Assembly: GCF_013201825.1 (NCBI RefSeq)
Contig: NZ_CP053836.1
Location: 2,666,001 to 2,730,000, forward strand
Direction of reading: 5' to 3'
Length of the DNA stretch: 64,000 nucleotides
From: Halarcobacter ebronensis
GTDB taxonomy: Bacteria; Campylobacterota; Campylobacteria; Campylobacterales; Arcobacteraceae
Part shown: positions 18,785 to 28,217 of the stretch, piece by piece
Layout of the letters: each line of letters starts with the position of its first letter
How positions within the stretch are numbered: position 1 is the stretch's first letter
The notes under the pieces: generated by a model
What the model saw: only the letters and a program-made list of their open reading frames with translations
Told to the model about the DNA's origin: nothing
Databases searched by the model: none
Position numbers and translations under genes: made by a program

Positions 18785-19426
18785 ATGAAACAGTTAATTC
18801 TTCTTATTCTCTTAGTATCTTCATTACTTGGTGCAAAAAGCATTATTTTAACACCCAATGATGTAAAAAATATAAATGAAAGCTACTATAAAAAAGCTAT
18901 TTACTTAAGACTTTTAGAATACATAAAACTAAAGAAAAAAGTAAAAGATTTTGAACTAATAAAAAAACTAAATTATGTTAACACTTTTTATAATAGAATA
19001 CTTCCTGTTTTAGATTCACAAAAATATAAAGTTGATGACCACTGGGCAACTCCAAAAGAGTTTTTAATACAAGGAAATGGAGATTGTGAAGATTATGCAA
19101 TAGCAAAATATTTTACTCTTTTAGAAGTTGGTGTGCCAAAAGACAAACTCTTTTTTTCAATAGTTAAAGTGCGTGGTGAAACAAATTATCATATGGTACT
19201 TTTATATATAGAAAACAAAACTTCAATGCCTCTTGTTATGGATAATCTAAGTTTTAAAATACTCCCTTTTGATAAAAGGAAAAGATTGGAACCAAAGGTT
19301 ATTTTTAATGAGAATATAGCCTATAAATTAAAAAATAAAAAAATAGAAAAAAGAGTAAAAATCGATTGGGGAAAAGTCAATAAATGGGAACTTTTATTGG
19401 ATAGAGTCTACAATAAAAATGAATAA
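18785..19426 (+). CDS. Transglutaminase-like cysteine peptidase (BTLCP/LapG-like)
   Basis: The protein is about 213 residues with a signal peptide (MKQLILLILLVSSLLGAKS). The catalytic Cys lies in GNGDCEDYAIAKY, the His in ETNYHMVLL and the Asp in MDNLSFK, the triad of periplasmic LapG peptidases. LapG cleaves large surface adhesins when c-di-GMP is low, but neither LapD nor an adhesin gene is nearby. The ATG at 18785 gives a clean signal peptide; an in-frame TTG lies seven codons upstream. No clear ribosome site is visible. Its 3' end overlaps pabC by 19 bases. Confidence 0.8.
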   Translation: MKQLILLILLVSSLLGAKSIILTPNDVKNINESYYKKAIYLRLLEYIKLKKKVKDFELIKKLNYVNTFYNRILPVLDSQKYKVDDHWATPKEFLIQGNGDCEDYAIAKYFTLLEVGVPKDKLFFSIVKVRGETNYHMVLLYIENKTSMPLVMDNLSFKILPFDKRKRLEPKVIFNENIAYKLKNKKIEKRVKIDWGKVNKWELLLDRVYNKNE

Positions 19427-19980
19427 TCTTCTAAAACATCAAAATCTATCATAGCATTCATAAGTGCAATTTTTTTAGCATCTTTTAACATTTGTAAAGT
19501 TATATCTTTTTCTATCAAAAATCCTTCTTGAAGGCATCTAGCTCTAGTTGTTCCTTGAAGTAGACAATTTTTTGAAGTAAGCCAATTACTTCCATCAAAA
19601 ATTGCAATATTAGCTATTGAAGTATCTGTTACAATACCATTTTTTACAATTATAATCTCATCAGCAAGTTCTTTTTTTCCAAAAAGTTTTTCTAGCTCTT
19701 CTCTGTTTACTCTTTTTTTTGAATACTCTATTGTCTCATCAATTATTATCTTAAAACTTCTTATCTCTCTTTTTTTATAAACAAAATAGTTTACATCTAA
19801 AATACCACTTTCATCATATATAACTTTGCATCTATAAAGTTTACTTGAAGGGGGATATATATAATCTTGCAAATTTAAATTCATTCCAATAGTTTTTGCT
19901 ACTCTTTGTTCATGGTAAAAAAGATTAAAAACTTCAAAATCTTCACACTTTATTGTTTCAAAAAAAATATTATCTTTCAC
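19408..19980 (-). CDS. pabC: Aminotransferase class IV protein, likely 4-amino-4-deoxychorismate lyase
   Basis: The 190-residue protein starts FFETIKCEDFEVFNLFYHEQR and contains the class IV motif GIVTDTSIANIAIF and LLQGTTRARCL. It is shorter than typical PabC. The cluster with pabB supports release of p-aminobenzoate from aminodeoxychorismate for folate. The pyridoxal lysine lies in the YSKKRV region by comparison and was not verified. Confidence 0.75.
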   Translation of the reverse strand: MKDNIFFETIKCEDFEVFNLFYHEQRVAKTIGMNLNLQDYIYPPSSKLYRCKVIYDESGILDVNYFVYKKREIRSFKIIIDETIEYSKKRVNREELEKLFGKKELADEIIIVKNGIVTDTSIANIAIFDGSNWLTSKNCLLQGTTRARCLQEGFLIEKDITLQMLKDAKKIALMNAMIDFDVLEDYSFLL

Positions 19981-19985
19981 TTTCT

Positions 19986-20666
19986 CTAATTTTCCGTTTC
20001 TAAGTTAAGTTTATAACCAATCCCTGAATAGTTTTTTAGTATTGTTTTATATGTTTTTTTTCTAAAATCTCTAATCAAAGATTTTAAAGCAGCTTGGGTG
20101 CTTTCATTATCCCAAATATGATATTCCAACTCCTCATAAGTTATAACTCTATTTGGATTTTGAATAAAAAGATTAATAAGAATACTCTCTTTTTTGTTTA
20201 AAACAAATAATTGAGAATCCTTAGTAATGGTTTGTGTTTGAAAATTAAAAATTATTGATTTACCTAATTTAACATTACTATAAATTCTTGTTTCTATTAC
20301 CTCTAAACACTTTTCTAAAGCAAAAAGTAGCTCTTCATTTTTTAATGGTTTCAAAATATATTTTGTAATATAAAGCTCCATTAACTCTAAAACGTATCTA
20401 TTTTCTTTATTATTGGTTAATAAAATAATTGCCGTTTTTATATCAATTGCTCTAATCTCTTTTAAAAAAGAGACAACTTCGCTATTTACAAAACTATCAT
20501 CTACTAAAATTATGCAAGGAGAGTATTTTTTATAAAACTTTTTTGCTAAAGATATACTATTTGCAGTAAAAACTTTTTTTAAATTATTATTCAAAATTGG
20601 TAAAACTTCACTACAACTTCCTTGTTTATCATAAACATAAAGTATTAGCAGATTATTTAATTTCAT
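19986..20666 (-). CDS. OmpR-type response regulator with an atypical receiver
   Basis: The 226-residue protein has an N-terminal receiver and a C-terminal winged helix (residues ~135-220, ending LKNYSGIGYKLN). The phosphoacceptor Asp (IILVDDSF), the Thr (IILLTNN) and the Lys (YILKPL) are present, but the acidic pocket normally reading VEDD is VYDK. It belongs to the same subfamily as the regulators at 26224 and 38229, sharing the recognition segment A-L-K-S-L-x-R. No kinase gene is adjacent; it sits between an isochorismatase-like gene and pabC with gaps of 3 and 5 bases. Confidence 0.8.
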   Translation of the reverse strand: MKLNNLLILYVYDKQGSCSEVLPILNNNLKKVFTANSISLAKKFYKKYSPCIILVDDSFVNSEVVSFLKEIRAIDIKTAIILLTNNKENRYVLELMELYITKYILKPLKNEELLFALEKCLEVIETRIYSNVKLGKSIIFNFQTQTITKDSQLFVLNKKESILINLFIQNPNRVITYEELEYHIWDNESTQAALKSLIRDFRKKTYKTILKNYSGIGYKLNLETEN

Positions 20667-20669
20667 TTA

Positions 20670-21230
20670 TCACAATTCCTCTAAAAGTTTATCAGTATTA
20701 ATCACTTTTGAATAAGCAAACTCTAATGCTGCCATTATAGTTGCATGAACAAACAATGAAGGAATCTCTACTGTATCATACTGCAAACTTTTTGTTGCAC
20801 AACTATCACTTACTACTGTGCAATCATATCCAAAATCACTTGCTGCTCTTACTGTTGCATCTATACACATATGAGACATTGCCCCAACTATTATTAACTT
20901 TTTTATACCTAGTTTATCTAAATACTCTTTTAACTCAGTATTTAAAAAAGAGTTTGGAAAATTTTTTGTGATAATTTTCTCTTTCTCTCTTGCAGCTACA
21001 TTTTTGTGAATCAGGGCACCTTGTGTATCTTTTTTAAAAAATGTCGCATTTTCACTATCTTTTTCATGTCTTATATGAACAATGTTGTACTTCTTTTCTC
21101 TAAACTTTGCTAATATTTTTGCAGCATTTAATGATGCTTCTTCACATCCAACCAAAGGAAATTTAGCTCCTTTGAAACTTGAAAAATAATCATTTTGAAA
21201 ATCAATAATAAGTAGTGCTGTTTTTTCCAT
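20670..21230 (-). CDS. Isochorismatase-family cysteine hydrolase
   Basis: The 186-residue protein has the triad of the superfamily: Asp in LLIIDFQNDYF, the Lys expected in the mid-protein REKEKIITKNFPNSF region, and Cys in GAMSHMCIDATVRAA. The fold also occurs in nicotinamidases and YcaC-like hydrolases, so the substrate is open. Its place between pabB and a regulator, next to pabC, hints at chorismate-derived chemistry, but that is inference only. Confidence 0.85.
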   Translation of the reverse strand: MEKTALLIIDFQNDYFSSFKGAKFPLVGCEEASLNAAKILAKFREKKYNIVHIRHEKDSENATFFKKDTQGALIHKNVAAREKEKIITKNFPNSFLNTELKEYLDKLGIKKLIIVGAMSHMCIDATVRAASDFGYDCTVVSDSCATKSLQYDTVEIPSLFVHATIMAALEFAYSKVINTDKLLEEL

Positions 21231-21294
21231 TTATAATCCTTTTTATCTGTTTAAAAAATTATAAATAAATATAGAAGGGAAAAAGAGGGATAAA

Positions 21295-22245
21295 TTAAAA
21301 TGGCAAATAAATTTTATCAAGAAGCTCTTCATACTCTAGTTTAGCATTGGAATCACAAGTTATTCCTCCACCACTTTTATAATACAGCTCTTCATTCTCT
21401 TTTTCAATAAATCTTATCATAACTGCACTATTCAGACTTTTCCCGTCAAAAACGCCAAACACTCCTGTGTAAAAACCTCTGTTGTAAGTCTCTACTTCTT
21501 TTAGAATCTCTACAGTTTTTCTTTTTGGAGTTCCTGTAACAGAACCAGCAGGCAAAAGTGAAACTAAAATATCCCCTACTCTTTCACTCCAAGTAGATTC
21601 TAATTTTCCACTTATTTTAGAGCTTACTTGTAAAAGCTCTTTTTTTCCTGCATTTATTTTATCAAGATATCTAAACTCTTCAACCCTAATATTTTTTGCC
21701 ACAATTCCCAAATCATTTCTTAGCAAATCAACAACCATAGTGTGTTCTGCCATCTCTTTTTCATTTTCCAAAATTTTCTTTTTGGCATTTTTTATACTGC
21801 TATCTATAGTTCCTTTCATGGGATAGGTATAGATTTTATTCTCTTTAATTTCAATAAATATTTCAGGGGAAAAACAGACAAACTCATCAAAATATTTTAG
21901 TTTGTATTTTGCTTTTGCATTTTTATAAATCTCATCCAAAGTTAGTTTAGTTTCAATTTTTGTTTTTGCTGTTAGATTTAGAAGATAACTGTTACCCTCT
22001 CTTATTTGCTCTTGTAAAATGTCAAAACTCTTTTTATACTCTGCAAATGGGATTGGATATTTTTTTAACTCTTCTTCTCTTTTAGATTTTGTTGTTTGAC
22101 TATCTATTGCAAACTCTATTTGAGGGGGTAAATCTTTTAAAGGTTTTACATAAAAGTTTGATAAGTCATAGGAGATTATAAACAAAAATGGCTCTTTTAA
22201 AGAGCCATAATAATTTAGTTTTTCTTTTAGGTTTTCTATATTCAA
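21295..22245 (-). CDS. pabB: Aminodeoxychorismate synthase component I
   Basis: The 316-residue protein covers the chorismate-binding catalytic domain and lacks most of the N-terminal TrpE-like domain, as in short PabB forms. Visible motifs are GNSYLLNLTAKT, the YPMKGTIDSS segment, HTMVVDLLRNDLG, PAGSVTGTPK and GFYTGVFGVFDG. It aminates chorismate. No pabA is next to it, so the amidotransferase must come from elsewhere or ammonia is used. Its start abuts the pyrB stop with no gap. Confidence 0.92.
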   Translation of the reverse strand: MNIENLKEKLNYYGSLKEPFLFIISYDLSNFYVKPLKDLPPQIEFAIDSQTTKSKREEELKKYPIPFAEYKKSFDILQEQIREGNSYLLNLTAKTKIETKLTLDEIYKNAKAKYKLKYFDEFVCFSPEIFIEIKENKIYTYPMKGTIDSSIKNAKKKILENEKEMAEHTMVVDLLRNDLGIVAKNIRVEEFRYLDKINAGKKELLQVSSKISGKLESTWSERVGDILVSLLPAGSVTGTPKRKTVEILKEVETYNRGFYTGVFGVFDGKSLNSAVMIRFIEKENEELYYKSGGGITCDSNAKLEYEELLDKIYLPF

Positions 22246-23127
22246 CTACTGCTTTAATACAAGTTTTTTAAGAACTGCCATTCTAACTGCAACTCCGTTT
22301 CTAACTTGTTCTAATACTTTACTTCTTGGATCTAATAACATCTCATCAGAGATATCAACATTTCTATTAACTGGACCTGGATGAAGAAGAATAATATCTC
22401 TATCTTGCATATTCTCTTTTGTAATACAATAATCAACTGCATACTCATTTAAAGATTGAAAATATACTTCGTTGTGTCTTTCAAGTTGAGTTCTTAAACT
22501 CATTACAACATCAACCTCATCTATTACATCAGAGATTTTATTATATTGTTTAAACTCATCTGTTTCATATTTAAAGCAATCAGGAGCTACAAAACATACT
22601 TCCATTCCAAATCTAGGAAGAAGTTTTTTATTAGAACCAGCTACCCTTGAAGATTTTACATCACCAATAATTGCAACTTTTTTCCCTTCAACTTCGCCAT
22701 TAAAATGTTCTCTTATAGTAAATAAATCTAATAAAGCTTGAGTTGGGTGTGCAGTTTTACCTGCACCTGCATTTATAATTGGGCAGTTTACATAATCAAC
22801 TAGTGTTCTGTGGAAGTTGCAATCTGAGTGTCTAATAACAATAGCATCTGGTCCCATTGCATTAATATTCATCACTGTATCAAAAATAGTTTCACCTTTG
22901 CTTGTTGAACTTGTACCAACATCCAATGAAATTACCTGAGCACCAAGTCTTTTTGCAGCCATTTCAAAAGCACTTCTTGTTCTTGTAGAGTTTTCAAAGA
23001 ATAAGTTAACAATAACTTTACCCTTTAAAACTTGGCTACTTTCCATATCTAAAAAGATTTTAGCATCATCAAAAATTTTAAGAATCTCTTCTTTTGTAAA
23101 GTCACTTGTTGTAATCAAATGCTGCAT
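22246..23127 (-). CDS. pyrB: Aspartate carbamoyltransferase catalytic subunit
   Basis: It catalyses the first committed step of pyrimidine synthesis. The 293-residue protein shows the carbamoyl-phosphate loop FENSTRTRSAF, the HPTQALLDLF motif, an Asp-rich DVKSSRVAGSN segment and the C-terminal HPGPVNRNV. No regulatory pyrI is present. It heads the operon into pabB. Confidence 0.97.
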   Translation of the reverse strand: MQHLITTSDFTKEEILKIFDDAKIFLDMESSQVLKGKVIVNLFFENSTRTRSAFEMAAKRLGAQVISLDVGTSSTSKGETIFDTVMNINAMGPDAIVIRHSDCNFHRTLVDYVNCPIINAGAGKTAHPTQALLDLFTIREHFNGEVEGKKVAIIGDVKSSRVAGSNKKLLPRFGMEVCFVAPDCFKYETDEFKQYNKISDVIDEVDVVMSLRTQLERHNEVYFQSLNEYAVDYCITKENMQDRDIILLHPGPVNRNVDISDEMLLDPRSKVLEQVRNGVAVRMAVLKKLVLKQ

Positions 23128-23236
23128 TTTCTTCCTTTAATTTTGATTTTGATTTTAGCTAAATGCAGTTTAATAACTATTTACGTAAGGGAAGAAAAAA
23201 ATAGAATTTTTGAAGAAAAAAAAGAAGAAAAAATAT

Positions 23237-23443
23237 TTAAGAATAAACTTTTTTTATTGCCTTTAAAGTATTTGCAATAGCACCTTTCCTACTACTTGAA
23301 ATACCTCTAAAACACTCTGTTTCAGAACTCATTTGAATAAAGTGTAAATTCTCTTTGTATTTAATATCTATTATTAAAATATTATCACCTATATATTTAT
23401 CCAAACCTTTCACATCATTTGAGTTTATAATAGAGATATCCAT
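23237..23443 (-). CDS. Small hypothetical protein, 68 residues
   Basis: The frame begins MDISIINSNDVKGLDKYIGD. AAAGGA lies 6 bases before the ATG, which supports translation. It has no signal peptide or membrane helix, and I recognise no domain. It stands alone between pyrB and the divergent ccoG, with the ccoG promoter region just beyond its start. Confidence 0.5.
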   Translation of the reverse strand: MDISIINSNDVKGLDKYIGDNILIIDIKYKENLHFIQMSSETECFRGISSSRKGAIANTLKAIKKVYS

Positions 23444-23578
23444 ATCAAATCCTTTATTTTTTAATTCTACATCAAAAAGATAAAAAAATATGAATAAATA
23501 AAAATTAATAAATTTTTTAAGTGTGACACTTTTATGACACTTTTTAAAAATATATTTTCATCAATTAAAGGAGTTTAT

Positions 23579-24922
23579 ATGAGCTATACAAAAAAACGAT
23601 ATTTGACTTATGGGATTTTCACCCTGTTTATTTTAATTTTGCCATACATAACAGTAGATGGAAAACATATGCTAATGTTATCATTTGAATATTCTAAATT
23701 TCATTTTTTGGGATTTGTTTTTGACGTTAATGAGCTTTTTATTATGCCATTTTTGTTAATAATCTTGTTTATTGGTATCTTTGCCATTACTACAATTTTT
23801 GGTAGAGTTTGGTGTGGTTGGGCATGTCCACAAACAATTTTCAGAGTTGTATTTAGAGATTTAATTGAGACAAAACTTTTAGGTTTAAGAAGATTGAAAA
23901 ACAAACAAAAGGATATTGATTACAGCAAAAAATCAAATCAATTCAAAAAATATATTGCACTAATTATTTGGGCTTTTTTATGTTTAATTGCTGCTTCTAA
24001 TTTTATGTGGTATTTTATTCCTCCTGAAGATTTTTTTACTTATATTTTAAGTCCAAAAGAGCATAGTTTTATGATTTTATTTGTAATAACTATTGCTGGT
24101 TTTCTTTTTTATGATATTGTTTTTTGGAAAGAGGATTTCTGTACATATACTTGTCCTTATTCAAGAATTCAATCAGTTTTATATGATGATAATACTGTGC
24201 AAGTTGTTTATAATACAAATAGAGGTGGAGAGGTTTATAAAAACAATCAAAAATCTATTTTTGATGTAAAACAGTGGAGTTCAAATCAAGAGTGTACCAC
24301 TTGTGAAGCCTGCGTAAAAGTTTGTCCTACACATATAGATATTAGAAAAGGTTTGCAAGTTGAGTGTATAAACTGTTTGGAGTGTTCTGATGCTTGTAGC
24401 ACTGTTATGGGAAAACTTGGGAAGAGTTCTCTTATTGTTTGGGGAAGCACAAATAGTGTTATAAAAAAAGTTAAAACAAAACTATTCTCAAAACGAAATC
24501 TAGCTTATATGGCAAGTCTATTGGTCTGTGTTTTTTTTGCAACAGCAATGCTTGTTGAAAAAAAGGATTTTATTGTAAATATAAATAAAACAACACAGCT
24601 TTATAAAATTGCAGAAGATAAAACCGTTTCAAACAACTATCTTTTTACTTTTTCAAATAGCCAAGACAAAGAGCTTTTGATAAATATGCAGTTGGAAAAT
24701 AAAAAAGATTTCGAGATTAAAAGATTTGAATCTTTTATATTAAAACCAAATCAGAGAGTAAAAAAAGTAGTTGTGGTAAAAAGCAAAAAAAGACTCTTTT
24801 TATCTGATACAAAAGATACTGCTTTAAATCTAAAAGTAGATATTTTTGCAAATGAAAACAGAGATAAAAAACAGACTTGGGATCTATCTTTTATCTATCC
24901 AAGAGAGAGCCTTTTTAAATAA
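23579..24922 (+). CDS. ccoG: Cytochrome c oxidase accessory protein CcoG (FixG/RdxA family)
   Basis: This membrane ferredoxin-like protein supports copper delivery for cbb3 oxidase assembly. In 447 residues it has an N-terminal membrane region (with GRVWCGWACPQ and CTYTCPYSR Cys pairs), two 4Fe-4S motifs (CTTCEACVKVCP, CINCLECSDAC), a later helix near 320 and a C-terminal Ig-like domain. The start is the ATG at 23579 with AAAGGAG 6 bases upstream; a longer in-frame start lacks a ribosome site. Its end overlaps the convergent kinase gene by 8 bases. The cbb3 structural genes are not in this window. Confidence 0.93.
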   Translation: MSYTKKRYLTYGIFTLFILILPYITVDGKHMLMLSFEYSKFHFLGFVFDVNELFIMPFLLIILFIGIFAITTIFGRVWCGWACPQTIFRVVFRDLIETKLLGLRRLKNKQKDIDYSKKSNQFKKYIALIIWAFLCLIAASNFMWYFIPPEDFFTYILSPKEHSFMILFVITIAGFLFYDIVFWKEDFCTYTCPYSRIQSVLYDDNTVQVVYNTNRGGEVYKNNQKSIFDVKQWSSNQECTTCEACVKVCPTHIDIRKGLQVECINCLECSDACSTVMGKLGKSSLIVWGSTNSVIKKVKTKLFSKRNLAYMASLLVCVFFATAMLVEKKDFIVNINKTTQLYKIAEDKTVSNNYLFTFSNSQDKELLINMQLENKKDFEIKRFESFILKPNQRVKKVVVVKSKKRLFLSDTKDTALNLKVDIFANENRDKKQTWDLSFIYPRESLFK

Positions 24923-26234
24923 CTGCTTTTTCAATAAGAAGAGAGAAAACAACTCTCTTTTTGTTGTTAAAAACTTCAATTTTTCCATTAAAACTCTCTT
25001 CTATAATCTGCTTACATAAAAAAAGTCCCAAACCAGTGCCTTCCTCTTTTGTTGAAAAATAAGGTTTAAAAAGTTTTGATAGATTATTTTCTTCTATTTT
25101 AGGTCCATTATTTGATATTAAAATAGTCACCTCTGCACTTGAAGAGTTTACTTCTATCTCTATTTTTGGCTCTTCTACATTTTTAAGAGCATCTTTACTA
25201 TTTGATAAAATTGCCAAAAATACTTGAGATAATTCATTTTTTATTCCAAAAACTTTTATATTTTCATCTGTCTTATAAGATACATCAAGGCTAATATTGT
25301 ACTTTTTTAAATCTGCTTGTAAAATTGTTTGAACATTTAAGATTGCCTCCTTTACGGAGAAAATCTCTCTTTTTTTAGAAGGGGAATAAAACTCTTTGAA
25401 ATCATTTATAGTTTTTGATAAAAACTCAATTTGGTTATTTGCTTGTGAAATCTTTTTTTCAAAATACTCTTTATCTAACCCCTCTTTTAAAAATCTCTTT
25501 TTTAAATTTATCAAGATATATGAAAGATTGTTTAATGGTTGTCTAAATTGATGGGTAATATTAGCAATCATTTCCCCTGATTTTGCAAGTTTTGATTGCT
25601 GAAAAAGCATATTTTCAAACTCTTTTTTCTCTTGCTTTAAAGTATCATATTTATATGAAACAGAAACTGTAAACAAAATAGCCTCTATTGCAAAAGCAAG
25701 TAAAACCAAATCCATAAAACTTTTTTGTTCATAATAAGATTTAAAATCAAAAATAAAAAGGAGTAAACATAATATTGACCAGCCTAAAACATAGACTAAA
25801 GTTGGTTTAAAACTACTCTTTAAATTAAAAATAATAGAGGTAAAAAGTATTCCATAAATAATAGTATAAGGAAGATATTCAAAAAGCATATAGTGATAAA
25901 ATGAACTTAAAATAACTATATTTAATAACAGAGTATTAAAAACCAATTCTTTGTAATTTTTCATAATAGGTACAAATTTACCTTGAAAAAAGTTTATTGC
26001 AAAAACAAAGGCACTTAAACTGGCACAAATCAAAAAAAGATCTCTAAAAGGAAGACTAATATCCCAAAAGCCACTATATTGAACAATATAAAGAAGTGAA
26101 AAAATTTGCATAAAACAATAACTAATATAAAATATCTCTTTAGAGTAGGCATATCTAATAAAAGTGTAAACAATAGTCATCAAAACTATTCCAAAAGTCA
26201 TTCCATAAAAAAGAATATTATAACTAAAATGCAA
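24915..26234 (-). CDS. Membrane sensor histidine kinase (multi-helix sensor)
   Basis: The 439-residue kinase has about seven hydrophobic helices in residues 1-200, resembling the 7TM-DISM class, and no large periplasmic domain. The phospho-acceptor His lies in GEMIANITHQFRQPL, the N box in NELSQVFLAILSNSKDAL and the G box in KEEGTGLGLFLCK. Its start lies within the end of the upstream regulator gene (11-base overlap), so they form one operon and a cognate pair. The signal is unknown. Confidence 0.88.
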   Translation of the reverse strand: MHFSYNILFYGMTFGIVLMTIVYTFIRYAYSKEIFYISYCFMQIFSLLYIVQYSGFWDISLPFRDLFLICASLSAFVFAINFFQGKFVPIMKNYKELVFNTLLLNIVILSSFYHYMLFEYLPYTIIYGILFTSIIFNLKSSFKPTLVYVLGWSILCLLLFIFDFKSYYEQKSFMDLVLLAFAIEAILFTVSVSYKYDTLKQEKKEFENMLFQQSKLAKSGEMIANITHQFRQPLNNLSYILINLKKRFLKEGLDKEYFEKKISQANNQIEFLSKTINDFKEFYSPSKKREIFSVKEAILNVQTILQADLKKYNISLDVSYKTDENIKVFGIKNELSQVFLAILSNSKDALKNVEEPKIEIEVNSSSAEVTILISNNGPKIEENNLSKLFKPYFSTKEEGTGLGLFLCKQIIEESFNGKIEVFNNKKRVVFSLLIEKAVI

Positions 26235-26904
26235 GTTTATACCCTATTCCAGAGAGGTTCAAAATAAAATCCTTTGATACCTTTTTCTTAAGGTTTTTCA
26301 CTAAAGTTTTCAAAGCATCTTTTGTCATAACTTGTTCATCCCAAACAAAATTTTCAATCTCTTGATATGTAACATATCTACCTCTATTTTTTAACAGAAG
26401 TTTTATAAAATCAACCTCTTTTATTCTTAGTTTTATAAGCTCACCATCTTTTAACAAAACCAAATTAAACATATCAAAAACCAATCCATCTTGAAGTTTA
26501 ATAATATTTGTTTCATCATTTTTAAGGGCTTCAATTGAGTTTTTAATTGCCATATCAAACTCATATTCATTTATTGGTTTTATTAGATATTTCACAAGTT
26601 GCAGTTCTATTGCTTTTAAAAGATACTCTTTGTCACAAAAGGCTGTCAAGACTATAATCTGTACTTTTTTATCTTTTTGACGAACCCTTTTAATAAACTC
26701 CAAACCATTTAATCTTGGCATTTGTATATCACTGATTATAATATCAGGTTTTTTTGTTTCATAAATTTTTAAAGCATCCAATGCATTTGAAGCCTCAAAA
26801 ATATTTGAGAAATAGTCTTGAAGATATTCAACTGCATTTTCCCTTGCAATCTCATCATCTTCAACTATAAGCACTTTAATATCTTCATTAATCATCTTTT
26901 CCAT
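26224..26904 (-). CDS. OmpR-type response regulator
   Basis: The 226-residue protein has a complete receiver (VEDDE acidic pocket, phospho-Asp in IIISDIQMP, Thr in VLTAF, Lys in YLIKPI) and a C-terminal winged helix ending ILNLSGIGYKLAF. It is the partner of the overlapping kinase at 24915. It belongs to the paralog set that includes 19986 and 38229. Two starts three codons apart are possible. Confidence 0.88.
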   Translation of the reverse strand: MEKMINEDIKVLIVEDDEIARENAVEYLQDYFSNIFEASNALDALKIYETKKPDIIISDIQMPRLNGLEFIKRVRQKDKKVQIIVLTAFCDKEYLLKAIELQLVKYLIKPINEYEFDMAIKNSIEALKNDETNIIKLQDGLVFDMFNLVLLKDGELIKLRIKEVDFIKLLLKNRGRYVTYQEIENFVWDEQVMTKDALKTLVKNLKKKVSKDFILNLSGIGYKLAF

Positions 26905-26996
26905 ATAACATTATAGCCTATATAGTTTTACACTTTAAAACTAACTAATTTTTGCTGTTTTTTTTGATTATCTATTAATAAAGTGTTTAAGAAAAT

Positions 26997-27006
26997 TAGA
27001 TATAAT
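26997..27006 (+). promoter_or_regulatory. argD: Probable sigma-70 -10 element for argD
   Basis: TTAGATATAATC contains a consensus TATAAT (27001-27006) 26 bases before the argD ATG. The same context precedes ndk. Confidence 0.55.
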
Positions 27007-27032
27007 CTTAGCACTTAAATTTAGGAAATGAA

Positions 27033-28217
27033 ATGATTGAAGAATTAGACAAAAAGTTCGTTTTACACACATATGCAAGAAATTATGTAAACTTTAAAAA
27101 AGGTATAAATGCAACACTTTTTGATGATAAAGATAGAGATTATATAGATTTCACTTCAGGGATTGGAGTTGTATCTGTTGGACATGGTAATAAAGAGGTT
27201 GCGGAAGCTATTTGCAAACAAGCTCAAAATATCATGCACATTTCAAATCTTTATGCAATAGAACCACAAGCAAAACTTGGTGAAAAGATAGCAAAACTCT
27301 CTAATATGGATGTTAGAACATTTTTTGCAAACTCAGGAGCGGAAGCAAATGAGGGTGCAATTAAAATTGCAAGAAAATATGGAAAAACTAAATATGATGG
27401 GAAAAGATATAAAGTTATAACTTTAGAGCACTCTTTTCATGGAAGAACAATAACAACAGTTAAAGCAACGGGTCAAAGCTCTTTTCACAGTCCAAACTTT
27501 GCTCCATATCCAGAAGGATTCTCTTATAACTCAGCAATTGATGATATTTACAACTCAATTGATGACGAAACAGTTGCAGTTATGATTGAACTTGTTCAAG
27601 GAGAAGGTGGAGTTCAACCTTTTAAAAAAGAGGCAGTTCAGGAGTTAGCAAAATTTTTAAAAGAGAGAGATATTCTTTTAATAATTGATGAAGTTCAAAC
27701 GGGAGCTTATAGAACAGGTGAGTTTTTAGCTTCAAATCTTTATGAGATAGAACCAGATGTTATAACAATGGCAAAAGGTCTAGGTGGTGGTGTTCCAATT
27801 GGGGCAGTTATTACTACCCATAAAGATATTTTTGAAGCAGGAGACCATGGTTCAACTTTTGGAGGAAATTACCTCTGTACAGCAAGTGCAAACAAAGTTT
27901 TAGAACTTCTAGAAGCTTATAAAGATTCAGGAAAATTAGATGAGGCAATTATCTATTTTGGTGAAAAATTAAAAGAGACTTTTGAAAAAAATCAAAATAT
28001 CTTTACAGAGCAAGTTGGTCTTGGTCTTATGAGAGGACTTAGAGTAAAAGATGCAGATCACCTAAAAGAGGTAATAAAAAAAGCATTTGAAGAGGGTGTT
28101 TTAGTTTTAAAAGCTGGAAGAAATACCCTAAGATTACTTCCCCCTTTAACAATCTCAAAAGAGGAGATTGATGAGGGATTCAAGAGATTAAATAATGCAC
28201 TTTCAAAAATCAGCTAA
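27033..28217 (+). CDS. argD: Acetylornithine aminotransferase
   Basis: This PLP enzyme acts in arginine synthesis and possibly also in lysine synthesis as succinyl-DAP aminotransferase. The 394-residue protein shows FTSGIGVVSVGH, the FFANSGAEANEGAIK phosphate-binding motif, EHSFHGRTITT, LLIIDEVQTGAYRTG and the PLP lysine in TMAKGLGGGVPIG. Its 3' end overlaps the tolC-like gene by 23 bases. Confidence 0.95.
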   Translation: MIEELDKKFVLHTYARNYVNFKKGINATLFDDKDRDYIDFTSGIGVVSVGHGNKEVAEAICKQAQNIMHISNLYAIEPQAKLGEKIAKLSNMDVRTFFANSGAEANEGAIKIARKYGKTKYDGKRYKVITLEHSFHGRTITTVKATGQSSFHSPNFAPYPEGFSYNSAIDDIYNSIDDETVAVMIELVQGEGGVQPFKKEAVQELAKFLKERDILLIIDEVQTGAYRTGEFLASNLYEIEPDVITMAKGLGGGVPIGAVITTHKDIFEAGDHGSTFGGNYLCTASANKVLELLEAYKDSGKLDEAIIYFGEKLKETFEKNQNIFTEQVGLGLMRGLRVKDADHLKEVIKKAFEEGVLVLKAGRNTLRLLPPLTISKEEIDEGFKRLNNALSKIS

